Notes: a model not told the origin generated them from the sequence alone. Counted from the first letter of the stretch, positions 1 to 11,839 are shown. The stretch is DNA of 64,000 bases from Melitaea cinxia (GCF_905220565.1 NC_059406.1:5218001-5282000), one strand, 5' to 3'. Made by a program: numbers and translations.

Positions 1-249
1 TATCAAAATTTTTTGGATGTCTTTTTCAATCATTCTTTGCCAAAAACAATTTTACTTTCTTTTATGTTTCAATTGTTCCTAAAGTTTGGGGTTAAGCTAC
101 GTTCCTCTATATGCGCTTGCTATAAACGCTCTTTATGCTTGGTTTGGGTAACTATCATTGCTTCGTCGTTATCTAATAAATGTAATAATCGTAGTTAGCG
201 ATCTGAGTAACTAAACGTAGCCCTAACGAGGCGAAACGTGAACCGGCAG
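1..249 (+). other. Intron of ADAM17, left edge of window
   Basis: AT-rich sequence with no coding similarity recognised. It ends in the acceptor ccggcag before 250. The upstream exons of ADAM17 are beyond the window. Confidence 0.6.
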
Positions 250-485
250 AATACTTCAAGAACGGCTACACCCTGTACTTGAACTCGGGGCTGTCGTCGT
301 CGCGCAACCACTACGGGCAGCGCGTCATCACCCGCGAGGCGGACCTCGTGACGGCGCACGAGTTCGGCCACAACTGGGGCTCCGAGCACGACCCCGACGT
401 GGCCGAGTGCTCGCCTGCCGCCAGCCACGGCGGCTCCTACCTCATGTACACCTACAGCGTCAGCGGCTACGACGTCAACAACAAG
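250..485 (+). CDS. ADAM17: ADAM17 exon: catalytic zinc site
   Basis: Acceptor CAG at 247-249 and donor GT at 486-487; begins with two bases of a split codon and ends in phase 0. It encodes the EADLVTAHEFGHNWGSEHD segment: three His zinc ligands and the catalytic Glu of the HExxHxxGxxH motif. It continues through the Met-turn region (SYLMYTYSVSG) and ends VNNK. The last 69 bases are the founder segment of the 128-bp array that follows. GC-rich, unlike the surrounding introns. Confidence 0.92.
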
Positions 486-3400
486 GTGCGTCCGCGCCCT
501 CCCGCGCTAGGATACACTCCTACCTGTCTCTGTGTGAGGTAGGAGCCGCCAGCCACGGCGGCTCCTACCTCATGTACACCTACAGCGTCAGCGGCTACGA
601 CGTCAACAACAAGGTGCGTCCGCGCCCTCCCGCGCTAGGATACACTCCTACCTGTCTCTGTGTGAGGTAGGAGCCGCCAGCCACGGCGGCTCCTACCTCA
701 TGTACACCTACAGCGTCAGCGGCTACGACGTTAACAACAAGGTGCGTCCGCGCCCTCCCGCGCTAGGATACACTCCTACCTGTCTCTGTGTGAGGTAGGA
801 GCCGCCAGCCACGGCGGCTCCTACCTCATGTACACCTACAGCGTCAGCGGCTACGACGTCAACAACAAGGTGCGTCCGCGCCCTCCCGCGCTAGGATACA
901 CTCCTACCTGTCTCTGTGTGAGGTAGGAGCCGCCAGCCACGGCGGCTCCTACCTCATGTACACCTACAGCGTCAGCGGCTACGACGTCAACAACAAGGTG
1001 CGTCCGCGCCCTCCCGCGCTAGGATACACTCCTACCTGTCTCTGTGTGAGGTAGGAGCCGCCAGCCACGGCGGCTCCTACCTCATGTACACCTACAGCGT
1101 CAGCGGCTACGACGTTAACAACAAGGTGCGTCCGCGCCCTCCCGCGCTAGGATACACTCCTACCTGTCTCTGTGTGAGGTAGGAGCCGCCAGCCACGGCG
1201 GCTCCTACCTCATGTACACCTACAGCGTCAGCGGCTACGACGTCAACAACAAGGTGCGTCCGCGCCCTCCCGCGCTAGGATACACTCCTACCTGTCTCTG
1301 TGTGAGGTAGGAGCCGCCAGCCACGGCGGCTCCTACCTCATGTACACCTACAGCGTCAGCGGCTACGACGTCAACAACAAGGTGCGTCCGCGCCCTCCCG
1401 CGCTAGGATACACTCCTACCTGTCTCTGTGTGAGGTAGGAGCCGCCAGCCACGGCGGCTCCTACCTCATGTACACCTACAGCGTCAGCGGCTACGACGTT
1501 AACAACAAGGTGCGTCCGCGCCCTCCCGCGCTAGGATACACTCCTACCTGTCTCTGTGTGAGGTAGGAGCCGCCAGCCACGGCGGCTCCTACCTCATGTA
1601 CACCTACAGCGTCAGCGGCTACGACGTCAACAACAAGGTGCGTCCGCGCCCTCCCGCGCTAGGATACACTCCTACCTGTCTCTGTGTGAGGTAGGAGCCG
1701 CCAGCCACGGCGGCTCCTACCTCATGTACACCTACAGCGTCAGCGGCTACGACGTCAACAACAAGGTGCGTCCGCGCCCTCCCGCGCTAGGATACACTCC
1801 TACCTGTCTCTGTGTGAGGTAGGAGCCGCCAGCCACGGCGGCTCCTACCTCATGTACACCTACAGCGTCAGCGGCTACGACGTTAACAACAAGGTGCGTC
1901 CGCGCCCTCCCGCGCTAGGATACACTCCTACCTGTCTCTGTGTGAGGTAGGAGCCGCCAGCCACGGCGGCTCCTACCTCATGTACACCTACAGCGTCAGC
2001 GGCTACGACGTCAACAACAAGGTGCGTCCGCGCCCTCCCGCGCTAGGATACACTCCTACCTGTCTCTGTGTGAGGTAGGAGCCGCCAGCCACGGCGGCTC
2101 CTACCTCATGTACACCTACAGCGTCAGCGGCTACGACGTTAACAACAAGGTGCGTCCGCGCCCTCCCGCGCTAGGATACACTCCTACCTGTCTCTGTGTG
2201 AGGTAGGAGCCGCCAGCCACGGCGGCTCCTACCTCATGTACACCTACAGCGTCAGCGGCTACGACGTCAACAACAAGGTGCGTCCGCGCCCTCCCGCGCT
2301 AGGATACACTCCTACCTGTCTCTGTGTGAGGTAGGAGCCGCCAGCCACGGCGGCTCCTACCTCATGTACACCTACAGCGTCAGCGGCTACGACGTTAACA
2401 ACAAGGTGCGTCCGCGCCCTCCCGCGCTAGGATACACTCCTACCTGTCTCTGTGTGAGGTAGGAGCCGCCAGCCACGGCGGCTCCTACCTCATGTACACC
2501 TACAGCGTCAGCGGCTACGACGTCAACAACAAGGTGCGTCCGCGCCCTCCCGCGCTAGGATACACTCCTACCTGTCTCTGTGTGAGGTAGGAGCCGCCAG
2601 CCACGGCGGCTCCTACCTCATGTACACCTACAGCGTCAGCGGCTACGACGTCAACAACAAGGTGCGTCCGCGCCCTCCCGCGCTAGGGTACACTCCTACC
2701 TGTCTCTGTGTGAGGTAGGAGCCGCCAGCCACGGCGGCTCCTACCTCATGTACACCTACAGCGTCAGCGGCTACGACGTCAACAACAAGGTGCGTCCGCG
2801 CCCTCCCGCGCTAGGATACACTCCTACCTGTCTCTGTGTGAGGTAGGAGCCGCCAGCCACGGCGGCTCCTACCTCATGTACACCTATAGCGTCAGCGGCT
2901 ACGACGTCAACAACAAGGTGCGTCCGCGCCTTCTCGCGCTACGGTACACTGTCTGTGTCTTAAATCTTCACCGATTATCGAAATTTATTTCCGTTTAGAT
3001 CCCAGTTATAGCGTAGAGTTAAATGATATAACTGTATTAAGATTACAACTAGCAAGAAAAGAAATAGTATAAATAAATCTTGTCGACAATCGTAAAGTTT
3101 TTTGTTTTATTAATGTTGCTTTGTAAAAAAAAAAAATTCAAAGAATACGGAGTGCAATTTGGTATGCTAAGTTTATGGAAGAAGTAATAAGTGCTGTGTG
3201 GTTAAGGTAGTAAAGAATATAGCCACCCCTCTCTTCTCGTGGGTGTGGTAAGAGGCGACTTAGGGATAACACAGTTCCACCACCATGGAACTTAAAAAGC
3301 CGACCGATAGCGGGATAACCATGCAACTGCTTTGAAATACAAAGACCGAAGAAGGGCTGCAGCGTCTTCGGTGTGACAAAGCCAGCCCTGCGGTCACCAA

Positions 3401-5868
3401 CTCGCCTACCCAGCGTGGTGACTATGGGCAACACACATGTGTCCGCGCCATTTTTGGCGCGAACTTGTGGAGGCCTATGTGCAGTAGTGGATGATAGGCT
3501 GAAGTGATGAGTGATGAAAACACACTATATACTGTATCGTAGGTATTACAGAGCGTTAGGTACCTGTTATTACGTAGGTAGCCTATTGACGCCTCCAACA
3601 TCAGAAACATCGTTTGTGCGTTGCCGACCTTATTCCTGACGCTCCACAGGAGCTCTGTCCACTTTACCCACAACAGGAACACAACACTGCTTGAAAGCAG
3701 CATTATTTAGCTGTGATTTTCTGTTAGGTCGAAGTACTTCCCCAGTCGGGCTACCCCAGATTTTGAGCAGGATATCTCCTGCTGTGCACTACCTCAATAA
3801 TACATAGATATATAAACATAATCGCAGTAGAGTGAGCTACATGTATGTCCCGCAGCGGTTCTCCCCGTGCAGCCTGCGCTCCATCCGCAAGGTGCTGCAG
3901 GCGAAGTCGGGCCGCTGCTTCTCCGAGCCCGAGGAGAGCTTCTGCGGGAACTTACGCGTCGAGGGCGGCGAGGAGTGTGACGCCGGCCTGCTTGGTGAGA
4001 ACATTTCTTCAGAAGAGTAAGAGTCACTGTTCTCGAATCGTTGCTCAAAACTTTTATAATATACTCTTTGGTTTGTATGTTAGTGGGAGTACACAAATTA
4101 AAAACGTTCTGGGTAAATTAATAGTCATATAACATAATTATTGTTTAAGTACCTGGCATCTTACTTGCATGACGGTGACTGTAATATTGTTAATATCGAC
4201 GCAGTTACACGCACTAAAAATTAGCAGAATTCCGTCGTATATGCCATTGGAATTGCATTTTTATTTTACATATGATTCCTATTAATTTGTTTTTGATCTT
4301 GCAGAAAATAGTTTTGTAAAATTTAAGTTAAAATTTTAGATGTTTACCAGGTGGTTTATTATCAGGATTCTTAAATATAAATGAGGTTTTGTATATAGTT
4401 TAAAAGTGAATGGTATAATTATGCTATAGGAGTATGTGTTTTCATTTAATGCCTCCCTCTAGTATTCAACCTGTATACAAACCTAAGAAATAAAATTATT
4501 GTTTCAGGTACCGAAGACAACGATATGTGTTGTGATAAAAACTGTAAGCTTAGGAAGAATCAAGGAGCTGTCTGCAGGTATGCTTACTTCTTTCAAAGAC
4601 GGTAGTCATTACTGTAATAACCTTGAGGAGATTTTTAGGTGTGTATCTAGCATGACACGGAAGTAGGACCGCCAATAGTTATTTCTTTAAAGCCATGCCT
4701 GGCTAAATGCCAATAAATTTTTGGTCATTTGGATGAAATTCAGTTTTCATGATATTCTAAATCTATATATAAATTTCGTGTCACGATGTATGTTAGCGAT
4801 AAAGTTCAAAACTACTGAACCAATTTTTACCAATTTTTGTAAGCATCTGTAATTTGGCCCAATTTTTGAGATAGGTAGTTTTATCTCAATTATTGATCTC
4901 AATGTTGGTTATTATATACGACTTTAGTCTGTATATGGGTTAGTTCTAAAAAATCCTAATAGATGGCCGTTTGGCATCTAAGTTACACAGATATTTGATA
5001 GTGGGCGCCGTATTTCTATTTCTAGATTATAGATGGCGCGTTGGAATATAGAATTTACATATATTTTAATAAATTATATTTACAGAGCCACAGTAACGCT
5101 TGGCTGGGTCAGCTAGCATTTAATAATTTAAGAATATCATAAAAATTTAAGTAAATATATAATTACCTACTTATGGTCTTCTAATATATTATTTATATGA
5201 ATAACATGGTTATAGTTATTATTGATAAAAAACTGCCCACTCTTAACTTGAACAAAACTCCCCTGAAGGTTTCCTATATCGAAGTAATAGATAGTGCACG
5301 CACTCGTACACACGCACGCACGCAAGCGTGCTCGCACAGAGGCACGTAGACGTAAGAGCGCTCACGCGTTGGCCGCGCCCTCGCCCGCAGCGACAAGAAC
5401 TCGCCGTGCTGCGCGGGCTGCGTGTTCGCGGCGCCGGGCGTGGTGTGTCGCGAGGCGGCGCACTCCGCCTGCGAGGGCGAGGCCACCTGCAACGGCGCCT
5501 CCGCCGACTGCCCCAAGGTTCGCGTGCCCTCTCTGCATTGTGATGATAACCGCCCTGCGCTATTAGAAACGTCACTGTGGACGTCGACAATGCGGTCAGG
5601 TGACATCATAGAGCATATAGCGTAAAAGAAAGTTATTACTATAATATAAAAAAAAAATACAATTACTATAGTCGTATATTTTATTTTATTTATTTATTTA
5701 TTAAGGACAACCAACAGAAGATACAATATAAATGTTTTAATACATACTTAATAGGTAAACAAATGATCAGATCCTGGTTTCCTTATCATGGTACCAAACT
5801 AGGGATATCTCCTTTCCAACAAAATAAGAATTATCTAAATTGGTTTTTTGAGTTATCCCCGAACATAC

Positions 5869-5923
<55 letters not shown>

Positions 5924-8900
5924 TCGAATTGAGTAACCTCCTCCTTTTTTGAAGTCGGTTAAAAATGGTAGGAAAGTCAAAACTGTACATTAAATATTTT
6001 TTTAAAAGAATATTTGGGGTGTGATCTACAATCGATACCGAAGCCAAAAATATAGTTTAATTTTTGTCTGTTTGTCTGTATGTATGTCCGGGATAAACTC
6101 AAAAAGTACTATACTATTAAGATGTTTAACGCATTTTTTTTATTTCAGTCACTTGAAATGCTTATCACACTGAGTAACTTTTTAAAAGGCACAATTTAGT
6201 ATAATTTAATACTTCTTTTTATAAAACCTCTCTATACACCACATTTTTAGTTTTATTTTCAGGCTGCAGTATAAATAACCTATCGACGAATTTATATAAC
6301 TGCTGTATATATTTCATACAAACTATCAACCCCAATTAAACACCCTTAGCGGTGGAATATCTCTAAATCTCTCTCCTCTACTACTATTATCTACTAACTA
6401 TAATCTGAGATGGATGGACCTTCCAGCTGTTTTTGGGTTCTCGTGATGAGTGAGTCAGTGACCTTTCTCTTTTATATATATACATTACGATGTTATTTGG
6501 ACACCTCCTCACCATCTATAGAGCATATATTTTAAATTTCAAGTCTCTTACTTCAAAGACATAGAACTTTCATACAAATTTCCAACCCCCGTTTTATCCC
6601 CTTAGGGGTCGAGTTGCGTAAAATTTGTTCTTAGCGGTTGTTTACGCTCTATAAGGAACCTACCTATCAAATGTCAAATTTGTAGCTGTTATAGTTTCGG
6701 GGATTTCGTGATGAATGAGTCAATGTACCATCCCCCGTTTTAACCCCGAAAGGGAGTTGATTTCTAAAGATACATTGTTTAGAGACCTCCTCACCATCTA
6801 TGGAGCATACATTTTAAATTTCAAGTCTCTTACTTCAAAATCATAGGACGTTCATACAAACTTGCAACCCCCATTTCACCCCCTTAGGGGTCGAGTTTCG
6901 TAAAATTTGTTCTTAGCGGATGTTTAAGCCCTATAAGAAACCTACCTATCAAATGTCAAATTTGTAGCTGTTATAGTTTCGGAGATTTCGTGATGAATGA
7001 GTCAATCTACCATCCCCCGTGTTAACCCCAAAAAGGAGTTGATTTCTAAAGATACATTGTTTGAACACCTCCTCACCATCTATAGAGCATACATTTTAAA
7101 CTTCAAGTCGTTTACTTCAAAAACATAGGACTTTCATACAAAATTCCAACCCCCGTTTTATCCCCTTAGGGGTCGAGTTTCGTAAAATCCGTTCTTAGCG
7201 GTGTCTACGCCCTATAAGAAACCAACCTGCCAAATGTAAAATTTGTAGCTGTTATAGTTTCGGAGATTTCGTGATGAGTGAGTCAACCTACCATCCTCCG
7301 TTTCAACCCCAAAAGGGAGGTTATTTTTAAAGATACATTATTTGTACACTTTCTCATCATCTATAGAGCATACATTTTAAATTTCAAGTCTCTTACTTCA
7401 AAAACATAGGACTTTCATACAAACTTCCAACCCCCGTTTTACCCCTTTAAGGGTCGAGTTTCGTAAAATCAGTTCTTAGTAGATGTCTACGCCTTATAAG
7501 GAACCTACCTGTCAAATATCAAATTTGTAGCTCTTATAGTTTCGGAGATTTCGTGATGAATGAGTCAATCTACCATCCCCTGTTTTAACCCCAAAAGAGA
7601 ATTTATTTCTAAAGATACATTATTTGGATACCTCTTCACCATCTATAGAGTATACATTTTAAATTTCAAGTAGCTTACTTCAAAAACATAGGACTTTCCT
7701 ACAAACTGCCAACCCCCGTTTTACCCCTTAGGGGTCGAGTTTCGTAAAATTTGTTCTTAGCGGATGTTTACGCTCTATAAGGAACCTACCTATCAAACGT
7801 CAAATTTGTAGCTGTTATAGTTTCGGAGATTTCGTGATGAATGAGTCAATGTACCATCCCCCGTTTTAACCCCGAAAGGGAGTTGATTTCTAAAGATACA
7901 TTGTTTAGAGACCTCCTCACCATCTATGGAGCATACATTTTAAATTTCAAGTCGTTTACTTCAAAAACATAGGACTTTCATACAAACTTCCAACCCCCGT
8001 TTTACCCCTCTAGGGGTCGAATTTCGTAAAACCCGTTCTTAGCGAATGTTTATGCCCTATGAGGAGCCTATCTGCCAAATTTCAAGTTTTTAGGTCTTAT
8101 AGTTTCGGAGATTTCATGGTGAGTGAGTAAACCTACCATCCCCCGTTTTAACCCCAAAAGGGAGTTGATTTCTAAAGATAGATTATTTGGACACCTTCTC
8201 ATTATCTATAAGGCATACATTTTAAATTTCAAGTCTCTTACTTCAAAATCATGGGACTTTCATACAAACTTCCAACCCCCGTTTTATCCCCTTAGGGGTT
8301 GAATTTCGTAAAATCCGTTCTTAGCGGATGTTTACACTCTATAAGGAGCCTTCCTGCCAAATTTCAAGTTTGTAGGTGTTATAGTTTCGGAGATTTCGTG
8401 ATGAGTGAGTCAACCTACCATCCCCCGATTCAACCCCAAAAGGGAGTTGATTTCTAAAGATATATTATTTGAACACCTTCTCATCATCTATAGAGCATAC
8501 ATTTTAAATTTCAAGTCTCTTACTTCAAAATCATAGGACGTTCATACAAACTTGCAACCCCCATTTCACCCCCTTAGGGGTCGAGTTTCGTAAAATCCGT
8601 TCTTAGCGGATGCCTACGCCCTATAAGGAGCCTACATGCCAAATTTCAAGTTTGTAGGTGTTATAGTTTCGGAGATTTCGTGATGAATGACCTTTCGCGT
8701 TTATATATATTATAGATATATATAAATCTCGTGTCACAATGTTTGTCCTCAATGGACTCCTAAACTACTTTACCGATTTTAGTCAAATTTGCACACCGTG
8801 TGCAGTTTGATCCAACTTAAAAGATAGGCTATATTTTATTTTGATATATTATGTTATTATTATATTTCAGAAAAAAATAAGGTGATACGAAGTTCGCCAG

Positions 8901-11770
8901 GTCAGCTAGTATATTATAGATTCCTAATCATTAGCTTGATATATATATGATAGCTAGAACTCCTATTATTCTACTACTACTTCTTTTGCAGATTTGTAGT
9001 ATTTTAAAGACCAATTCCACAAAACTCTTAACCCACACTGTGGTTGCAGGCACCTGCCATCGCAGACGAGCACGAGTGTGCGGAGCGCGGGCGCTGCCGC
9101 AACGGCTCGTGCGTGCCCTACTGCGAGACGCAGGGCCTGCACAGCTGCATGTGCGACATCGGTGAGGACTCTGCTGCGTCACTAGCACACACAATGTGTG
9201 TGTTTGCGGTACTGCCGCAACGGCTCGTGCGTGCCTTACTGCGAGACGCAGGGTCTGCATAGCTGCATGTGCTAAACAATTTGTATTCTTCATGCGTGGG
9301 AGTCTGCCACTGCCAGTCCCACCCACGAAGTCGCAGCTGACGGTCGCGAATGTTCATAATATAAATCCTTAATGCATTTTACGAATTTTCGATTGGGAGG
9401 GACTTGGTCATAAAAATCTGTCCCTGGCTCCTGGACTATAACGTTTACTAAACAACTTCGAAAACATATTTTTATACATCGATTTGAATTTATTACATTG
9501 GTGTTACAGTTGCGGATGCCTGCAAGCGATGCTGTAGAAAGAGTTTGAACAAGACATGTTTTCCGGTCGCTCACAACGATATCCTACCGGACGGAACCCC
9601 CTGTATTCAAGGCTTCTGTAATAAAGTAGGGCAGAATTTTATCTTTTGTATCTATTTTTAGCAATCGTTTATATGAAAAATAACTCTTCAATCATTGCAA
9701 TGTATAGTTGTTATATTAAAAAGTTCTGAGTAAGTAGACCATAAAGTTACGAAGTCCAAATTGTAAGGAAATTATTATTTTAATCAGTAATCTGAAATGT
9801 GAACCGTAGACATAATTTTAGACTCATAATTTTGAGATTTTGGTAAAGAAAACCAAAACCCCCTCTTTTATAATAAAAACCTCCTATCAGTAAGCATTTT
9901 TCTAACTCTCATCAGCCTCACAATGGCATGTACTCTATTTTATTGAAAAATACTGTTCTTAATTTCTATCTTTCGCAGAACAGATAAAATTATATATATT
10001 ATTTTTTTTTATGTCACTAGTTCGGAAAACAAGCGTACCGCTCACCTGATGGTAAGAGATTACCGTAGCTTATAGACGCCTGCAACACCAGAAGCATCGC
10101 AAACGCGTTGCCGACCCTATACCCAATCCCCGCCAGGAGCTCTGGTCACCTTACTCACCAACAGGAACACAATACTGCTTGAAAACAGTATTATTTAGCT
10201 GTGGTCTTCTGTAAGGTCGAGGTACTACCCCAGTCGGGCTGCTCCATATTTTGAGCAGGAAATTCCTGCTGTGCCCTACCTCGATTATATATTAAAATTA
10301 TTCAATATTTTTTTTAACAGGGAGTTTGTGAAAAGACGATTCAGGATGTGGTCGAGCGGTTCTGGGACATTATTGAAGACATTAACATTAACAACGTGCT
10401 CGGATTCCTCCGCGACAACATTGTCGGTGTCGTCGTACTCGTCACCGCGTTTGTTTGGATACCTGCCAGCTGTGTGGTTTGTTTATCAAGAAATTGTATA
10501 ATAATTGTTTTTTAATTGTTGTCAAGCTGCTTGTCTGCTTTAGAATAGGCTTTAGTTTTAAAATTCTATTAACAATTTTTTTAAATAAATGACCTTGCGG
10601 AAAGTTTTGACACTGAATTATGTGTGTTATTTTTACGGTTCTATAAAAAATTAAAATAGGTAGATTTTTCATAAATATTCGTAGTGACAAATGTTAAAAA
10701 AAACGTTAAAACGTAGTTTCTAAAATAAACCTAAAAAAGCTTATAATTTATTTAACAATTAGGGTAGCAATAGGAAATAGCTCTTATAAATAATGCTGGT
10801 ACAAAGGCACTACTTATTGATAGGATCTACCACCATGATACTACCTCTACTACCATGATTGGATCTCTTCCAGTAGTCCTGCCACTGGAAAATTAAAAAA
10901 AAAAAAAAATGGAAAATTAACGTGTAAAATCAAATTTTGTGCCTCAAAATTTTAATTCTTGTCAAAATTGCCACCCGAATATGCAAAAATTAAAAAACGC
11001 TGAATTGAATATTTCATTTGATTTATTCAAGAATATACATGATTATACATAGAGAATTATATAAAATATTTGCTTTGCCTAAATAATTTGAAACTCAAGT
11101 ATGTTATTTAGTAGAGATATCTTCCAGCACACGTGTTTTATGCTTCTAGCTTAAAAAAAAAAAAAAAAAATGTATTTTTTTAACTCCAATATCTCTCTTA
11201 TATATCTTCAGAGTTTGCCAAATTTTCATGTGTTAACTTACGGTCGACGAACATTAATCTATCAGAATGAGCCGTTTCATAATTATAGATTTAGAAAAAT
11301 ATTGTATAACGCAGAATACGTAATTTATTTATTAATCATGCCTTTTTTACAGATAAGTTACGTAGACCGACGACGACAGCGACAGCATCAGAAGTACATG
11401 GAGTGGGAGCGACAACACGACCTCATACATCCCTCGTCGCCGCGAAAAATATTGTACACTAGGTAATTGTCAAACATTGTATAACATTTTTTGGATTAAG
11501 TAACATGTACATAAATTGTTTTGTTTAAAATATTTTGTGAGCTGACAATAAATAATCTTTTTAATTAAGGTCTTGAAATTTTATTTTTTACTTTATTATA
11601 TTGTGGACAATTTTTTTTTCAAATATAGTTGTATCTGGAATTATAGAAAAGACTTGACTAGTTTTCTAAATTACCTACATTTTTTCAACAATTTTAATTT
11701 TAATTACAGGTTGCCAAAGCAAAAACCGCCCGGAATCAAAACAGTCATTCAAGGAAGCAGTCAACTTTAA
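250..11770 (+). CDS. ADAM17: ADAM17/TACE-type metalloprotease (3' part of gene, nine exons)
   Basis: Membrane-anchored zinc metalloprotease (sheddase) that releases ectodomains of cell-surface proteins. Exons: 250-485, 3856-3994, 4508-4577, 5391-5517, 9050-9161, 9510-9625, 10321-10476, 11353-11462, 11710-11770. All have AG/GT borders, and they join in one frame to 374 complete codons plus a TAA stop. Visible order: zinc motif HEFGHNWGSEHD, disintegrin-like region with CGNLRVEGGEECD, membrane-proximal Cys-rich region, one transmembrane helix, tail of about 55 residues. The EADLVT segment before the zinc site and the compact Cys-rich region without a separate EGF module fit ADAM17 better than ADAM10 or snake-venom-like ADAMs. 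The signal peptide, prodomain and start of the protease domain lie outside the window. The tail is short compared with the vertebrate protein. A 20-copy array follows the first visible exon. Confidence 0.92.
417..2955 (+). repeat. 128-bp tandem array, 20 copies, made from ADAM17 exon end plus 5' splice site
   Basis: The unit is the last 69 bases of the zinc-site exon (23 codons, ending VNNK) plus 59 bases of the following intron. Copies start at 417 and every 128 bp to 2849, nearly identical. A C/T variant in the Val codon (gtc/gtt) occurs as T in copies 3, 6, 9, 12, 14 and 16. Copy 18 has one A-to-G change (ctagggtac), and the last copy decays after about 2930. Each copy holds a donor GT and an AG 57 bases later, so short introns are conceivable. 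Normal splicing should run from 485 to 3856 and remove copies 2-20. Confidence 0.95.
3208..3518 (+). mobile_element. Non-LTR retroelement 3' fragment (family B)
   Basis: About 310 bp shared with 42610-42938 and, inverted, 51534-51725. All carry the core around the cagcgtggtgactatgggca block and end in a GATGA-rich tail. This tail type is common in lepidopteran LINE-derived repeats. No ORF survives. Clade assignment (RTE-like) is a guess. Confidence 0.6.
3560..3795 (-). mobile_element. Poly(A) retroposon, SINE-like family A (diverged copy)
   Basis: Shares ccccagtcgggct and caacaggaacacaa blocks with the better copies at 10002-10282, 44137-44396 and 52584-52885. The poly(A) end of the family would be on the left here and is missing. 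Confidence 0.6.
3856..3994 (+). CDS. ADAM17: ADAM17 exon: end of protease domain and start of disintegrin-like region
   Basis: Starts in phase 0 after cccgcag and ends one base into a codon before gtgaga. It encodes RFSPCSLRSIRK, then CGNLRVEGGEECDAGLL, the Cys-rich Gly-Glu-Glu-Cys-Asp motif typical of the ADAM disintegrin domain. It joins directly to VNNK of the preceding exon at 485, as in other ADAM17 proteins, so the intervening array is intronic in the normal transcript. Confidence 0.92.
4508..4577 (+). CDS. ADAM17: ADAM17 exon: disintegrin-like region
   Basis: A 70-base exon (acceptor tttcag, donor gtatgc) encoding TEDNDMCCDKNCKLRKNQG followed by AVC. The paired cysteines match the disintegrin module. 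Normal AT-balanced codon use, in contrast to the GC-rich exons on both sides. Confidence 0.9.
4762..5116 (+). mobile_element. Helitron-like non-autonomous element
   Basis: Starts TCTATATATAAATTTCGTG and ends ggctgggtcagCTAG, the 5'-TC and CTAG-3' pattern of lepidopteran Helitrons. No TIRs and no coding sequence. It lies in the ADAM17 intron between 4577 and 5391; the rest of that intron shows nothing recognisable. Confidence 0.6.
5391..5517 (+). CDS. ADAM17: ADAM17 exon: end of disintegrin-like and start of membrane-proximal region
   Basis: Acceptor cgcccgcag, donor gttcgc. It completes the codon begun in the previous exon (Ser) and encodes SDKNSPCCAGCVF, then further Cys-rich sequence ending in CPK in phase 0. 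Strongly GC-rich. Confidence 0.9.
5872..5921. repeat. (TA)n microsatellite
   Basis: About 50 bp of pure TA, next to a fragment (5925-5965) of the AACCGACTTC-ended MITE family. Confidence 0.9.
6120..8712 (-). repeat. Helitron-like composite with eight 281-bp satellite units (reverse orientation)
   Basis: The phrase around ttcgtgatgaatgagtca recurs at about 6709, 6990, 7270, 7552, 7833, 8114, 8397 and 8679, a period of 281-282 bp. Each unit also has a gagtttcgtaaaat block and an accccaaaagggag block. Read on the - strand the array is followed by a unique segment (6480 down to about 6120) that also follows the inverted array at 15310-17365. No coding sequence. Confidence 0.85.
8714..8909 (+). 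mobile_element. Helitron-like non-autonomous element
   Basis: The sequence tataaatctcgtgtcacaatgt near its start is close to that of the element at 4762. It ends ccaggtcagCTAG followed by T. About 196 bp, immediately next to the satellite block. The remaining intron to 9049 is AT-rich and unremarkable. Confidence 0.6.
9050..9161 (+). CDS. ADAM17: ADAM17 exon: membrane-proximal Cys-rich region
   Basis: Acceptor gttgcag, donor gtgagg. It encodes APAIADEHECAERGRCRNG, then SCVPYCETQGLHSCMCDI. It corresponds to the GKCKxGxCxPFCE segment of ADAM17 membrane-proximal domains. A second, intronic copy of its 3' half lies 118 bp downstream at 9212-9272. Confidence 0.9.
9212..9272 (+). repeat. Intronic duplicate of ADAM17 exon 9050-9161, 3' half
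   Basis: 61 bp that copy 9094-9154, 118 bp downstream. I see three differences, all C-to-T. The copy ends at ...atgtgc and runs into a TAA, so it has no donor of its own. Not expected to be exonic. Confidence 0.9.
9510..9625 (+). CDS. ADAM17: ADAM17 exon: membrane-proximal region
   Basis: Acceptor gttacag, donor gtaggg. It encodes VADACKRCCRKSLNKTC, then a segment ending in GTPCIQGFCNK, which matches the conserved CKVCCRD and KPCTVGFC region of ADAM17. Starts with two bases of a split codon and ends in phase 0. Confidence 0.9.
10002..10282 (-). mobile_element. Poly(A) retroposon, SINE-like family A
   Basis: Poly(T) at 10002, then a block with tcaccaacaggaacacaata, ending gtgccctacctc. This is the reverse complement of the poly(A)-tailed copy at 52584-52885. 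It lies in the intron just before the transmembrane exon. Confidence 0.75.
10321..10476 (+). CDS. ADAM17: ADAM17 exon: juxtamembrane helix and transmembrane segment
   Basis: A 156-base phase 0/0 exon. It encodes GVCEKTIQDVVERFWDII (the juxtamembrane segment called CANDIS in the family), then a hydrophobic stretch NIVGVVVLVTAFVWIPASCV that is the single membrane helix. Acceptor tttttaacag, donor gtttgt. Confidence 0.92.
11353..11462 (+). CDS. ADAM17: ADAM17 exon: cytoplasmic tail, first part
   Basis: It encodes ISYVDRRRQRQHQKYMEW and onward to ILYTR. The basic cluster directly after the membrane helix is a stop-transfer signal. Acceptor ttttttacag, donor gtaatt; ends two bases into the Arg codon. 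Confidence 0.88.
11710..11770 (+). CDS. ADAM17: ADAM17 terminal exon with stop codon
   Basis: Encodes LPKQKPPGIKTVIQGSSQL and a TAA stop at 11768-11770. Acceptor aattacag. Gly-Ile-Lys-Thr-Val resembles the VRIIKPFP-like tail segment of vertebrate ADAM17, but the remaining vertebrate tail is absent. Confidence 0.87.
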
Positions 11771-11839
11771 GTTTCTCAAGTTTAAAATATTTTTAAGAAT
11801 ACTTTAATTTCTTAACTGTAAAACCATGACAGTCTAGTA

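Noticed and set aside
195..428. Antisense ORF over the ADAM17 zinc-site exon
   Set aside because: Composition shadow of a GC-rich exon; the + strand frame has the diagnostic metalloprotease motif.
250..485. Assignment to ADAM10 (Kuzbanian)
   Set aside because: The zinc-site context (EADLVTAHE), the Cys-rich region and the FWDII juxtamembrane segment fit ADAM17; ADAM10 has a different pre-zinc sequence.
5872..5921. TA-rich tracts as TATA promoters
   Set aside because: Pure dinucleotide repeats inside introns, with no initiator or downstream gene start.
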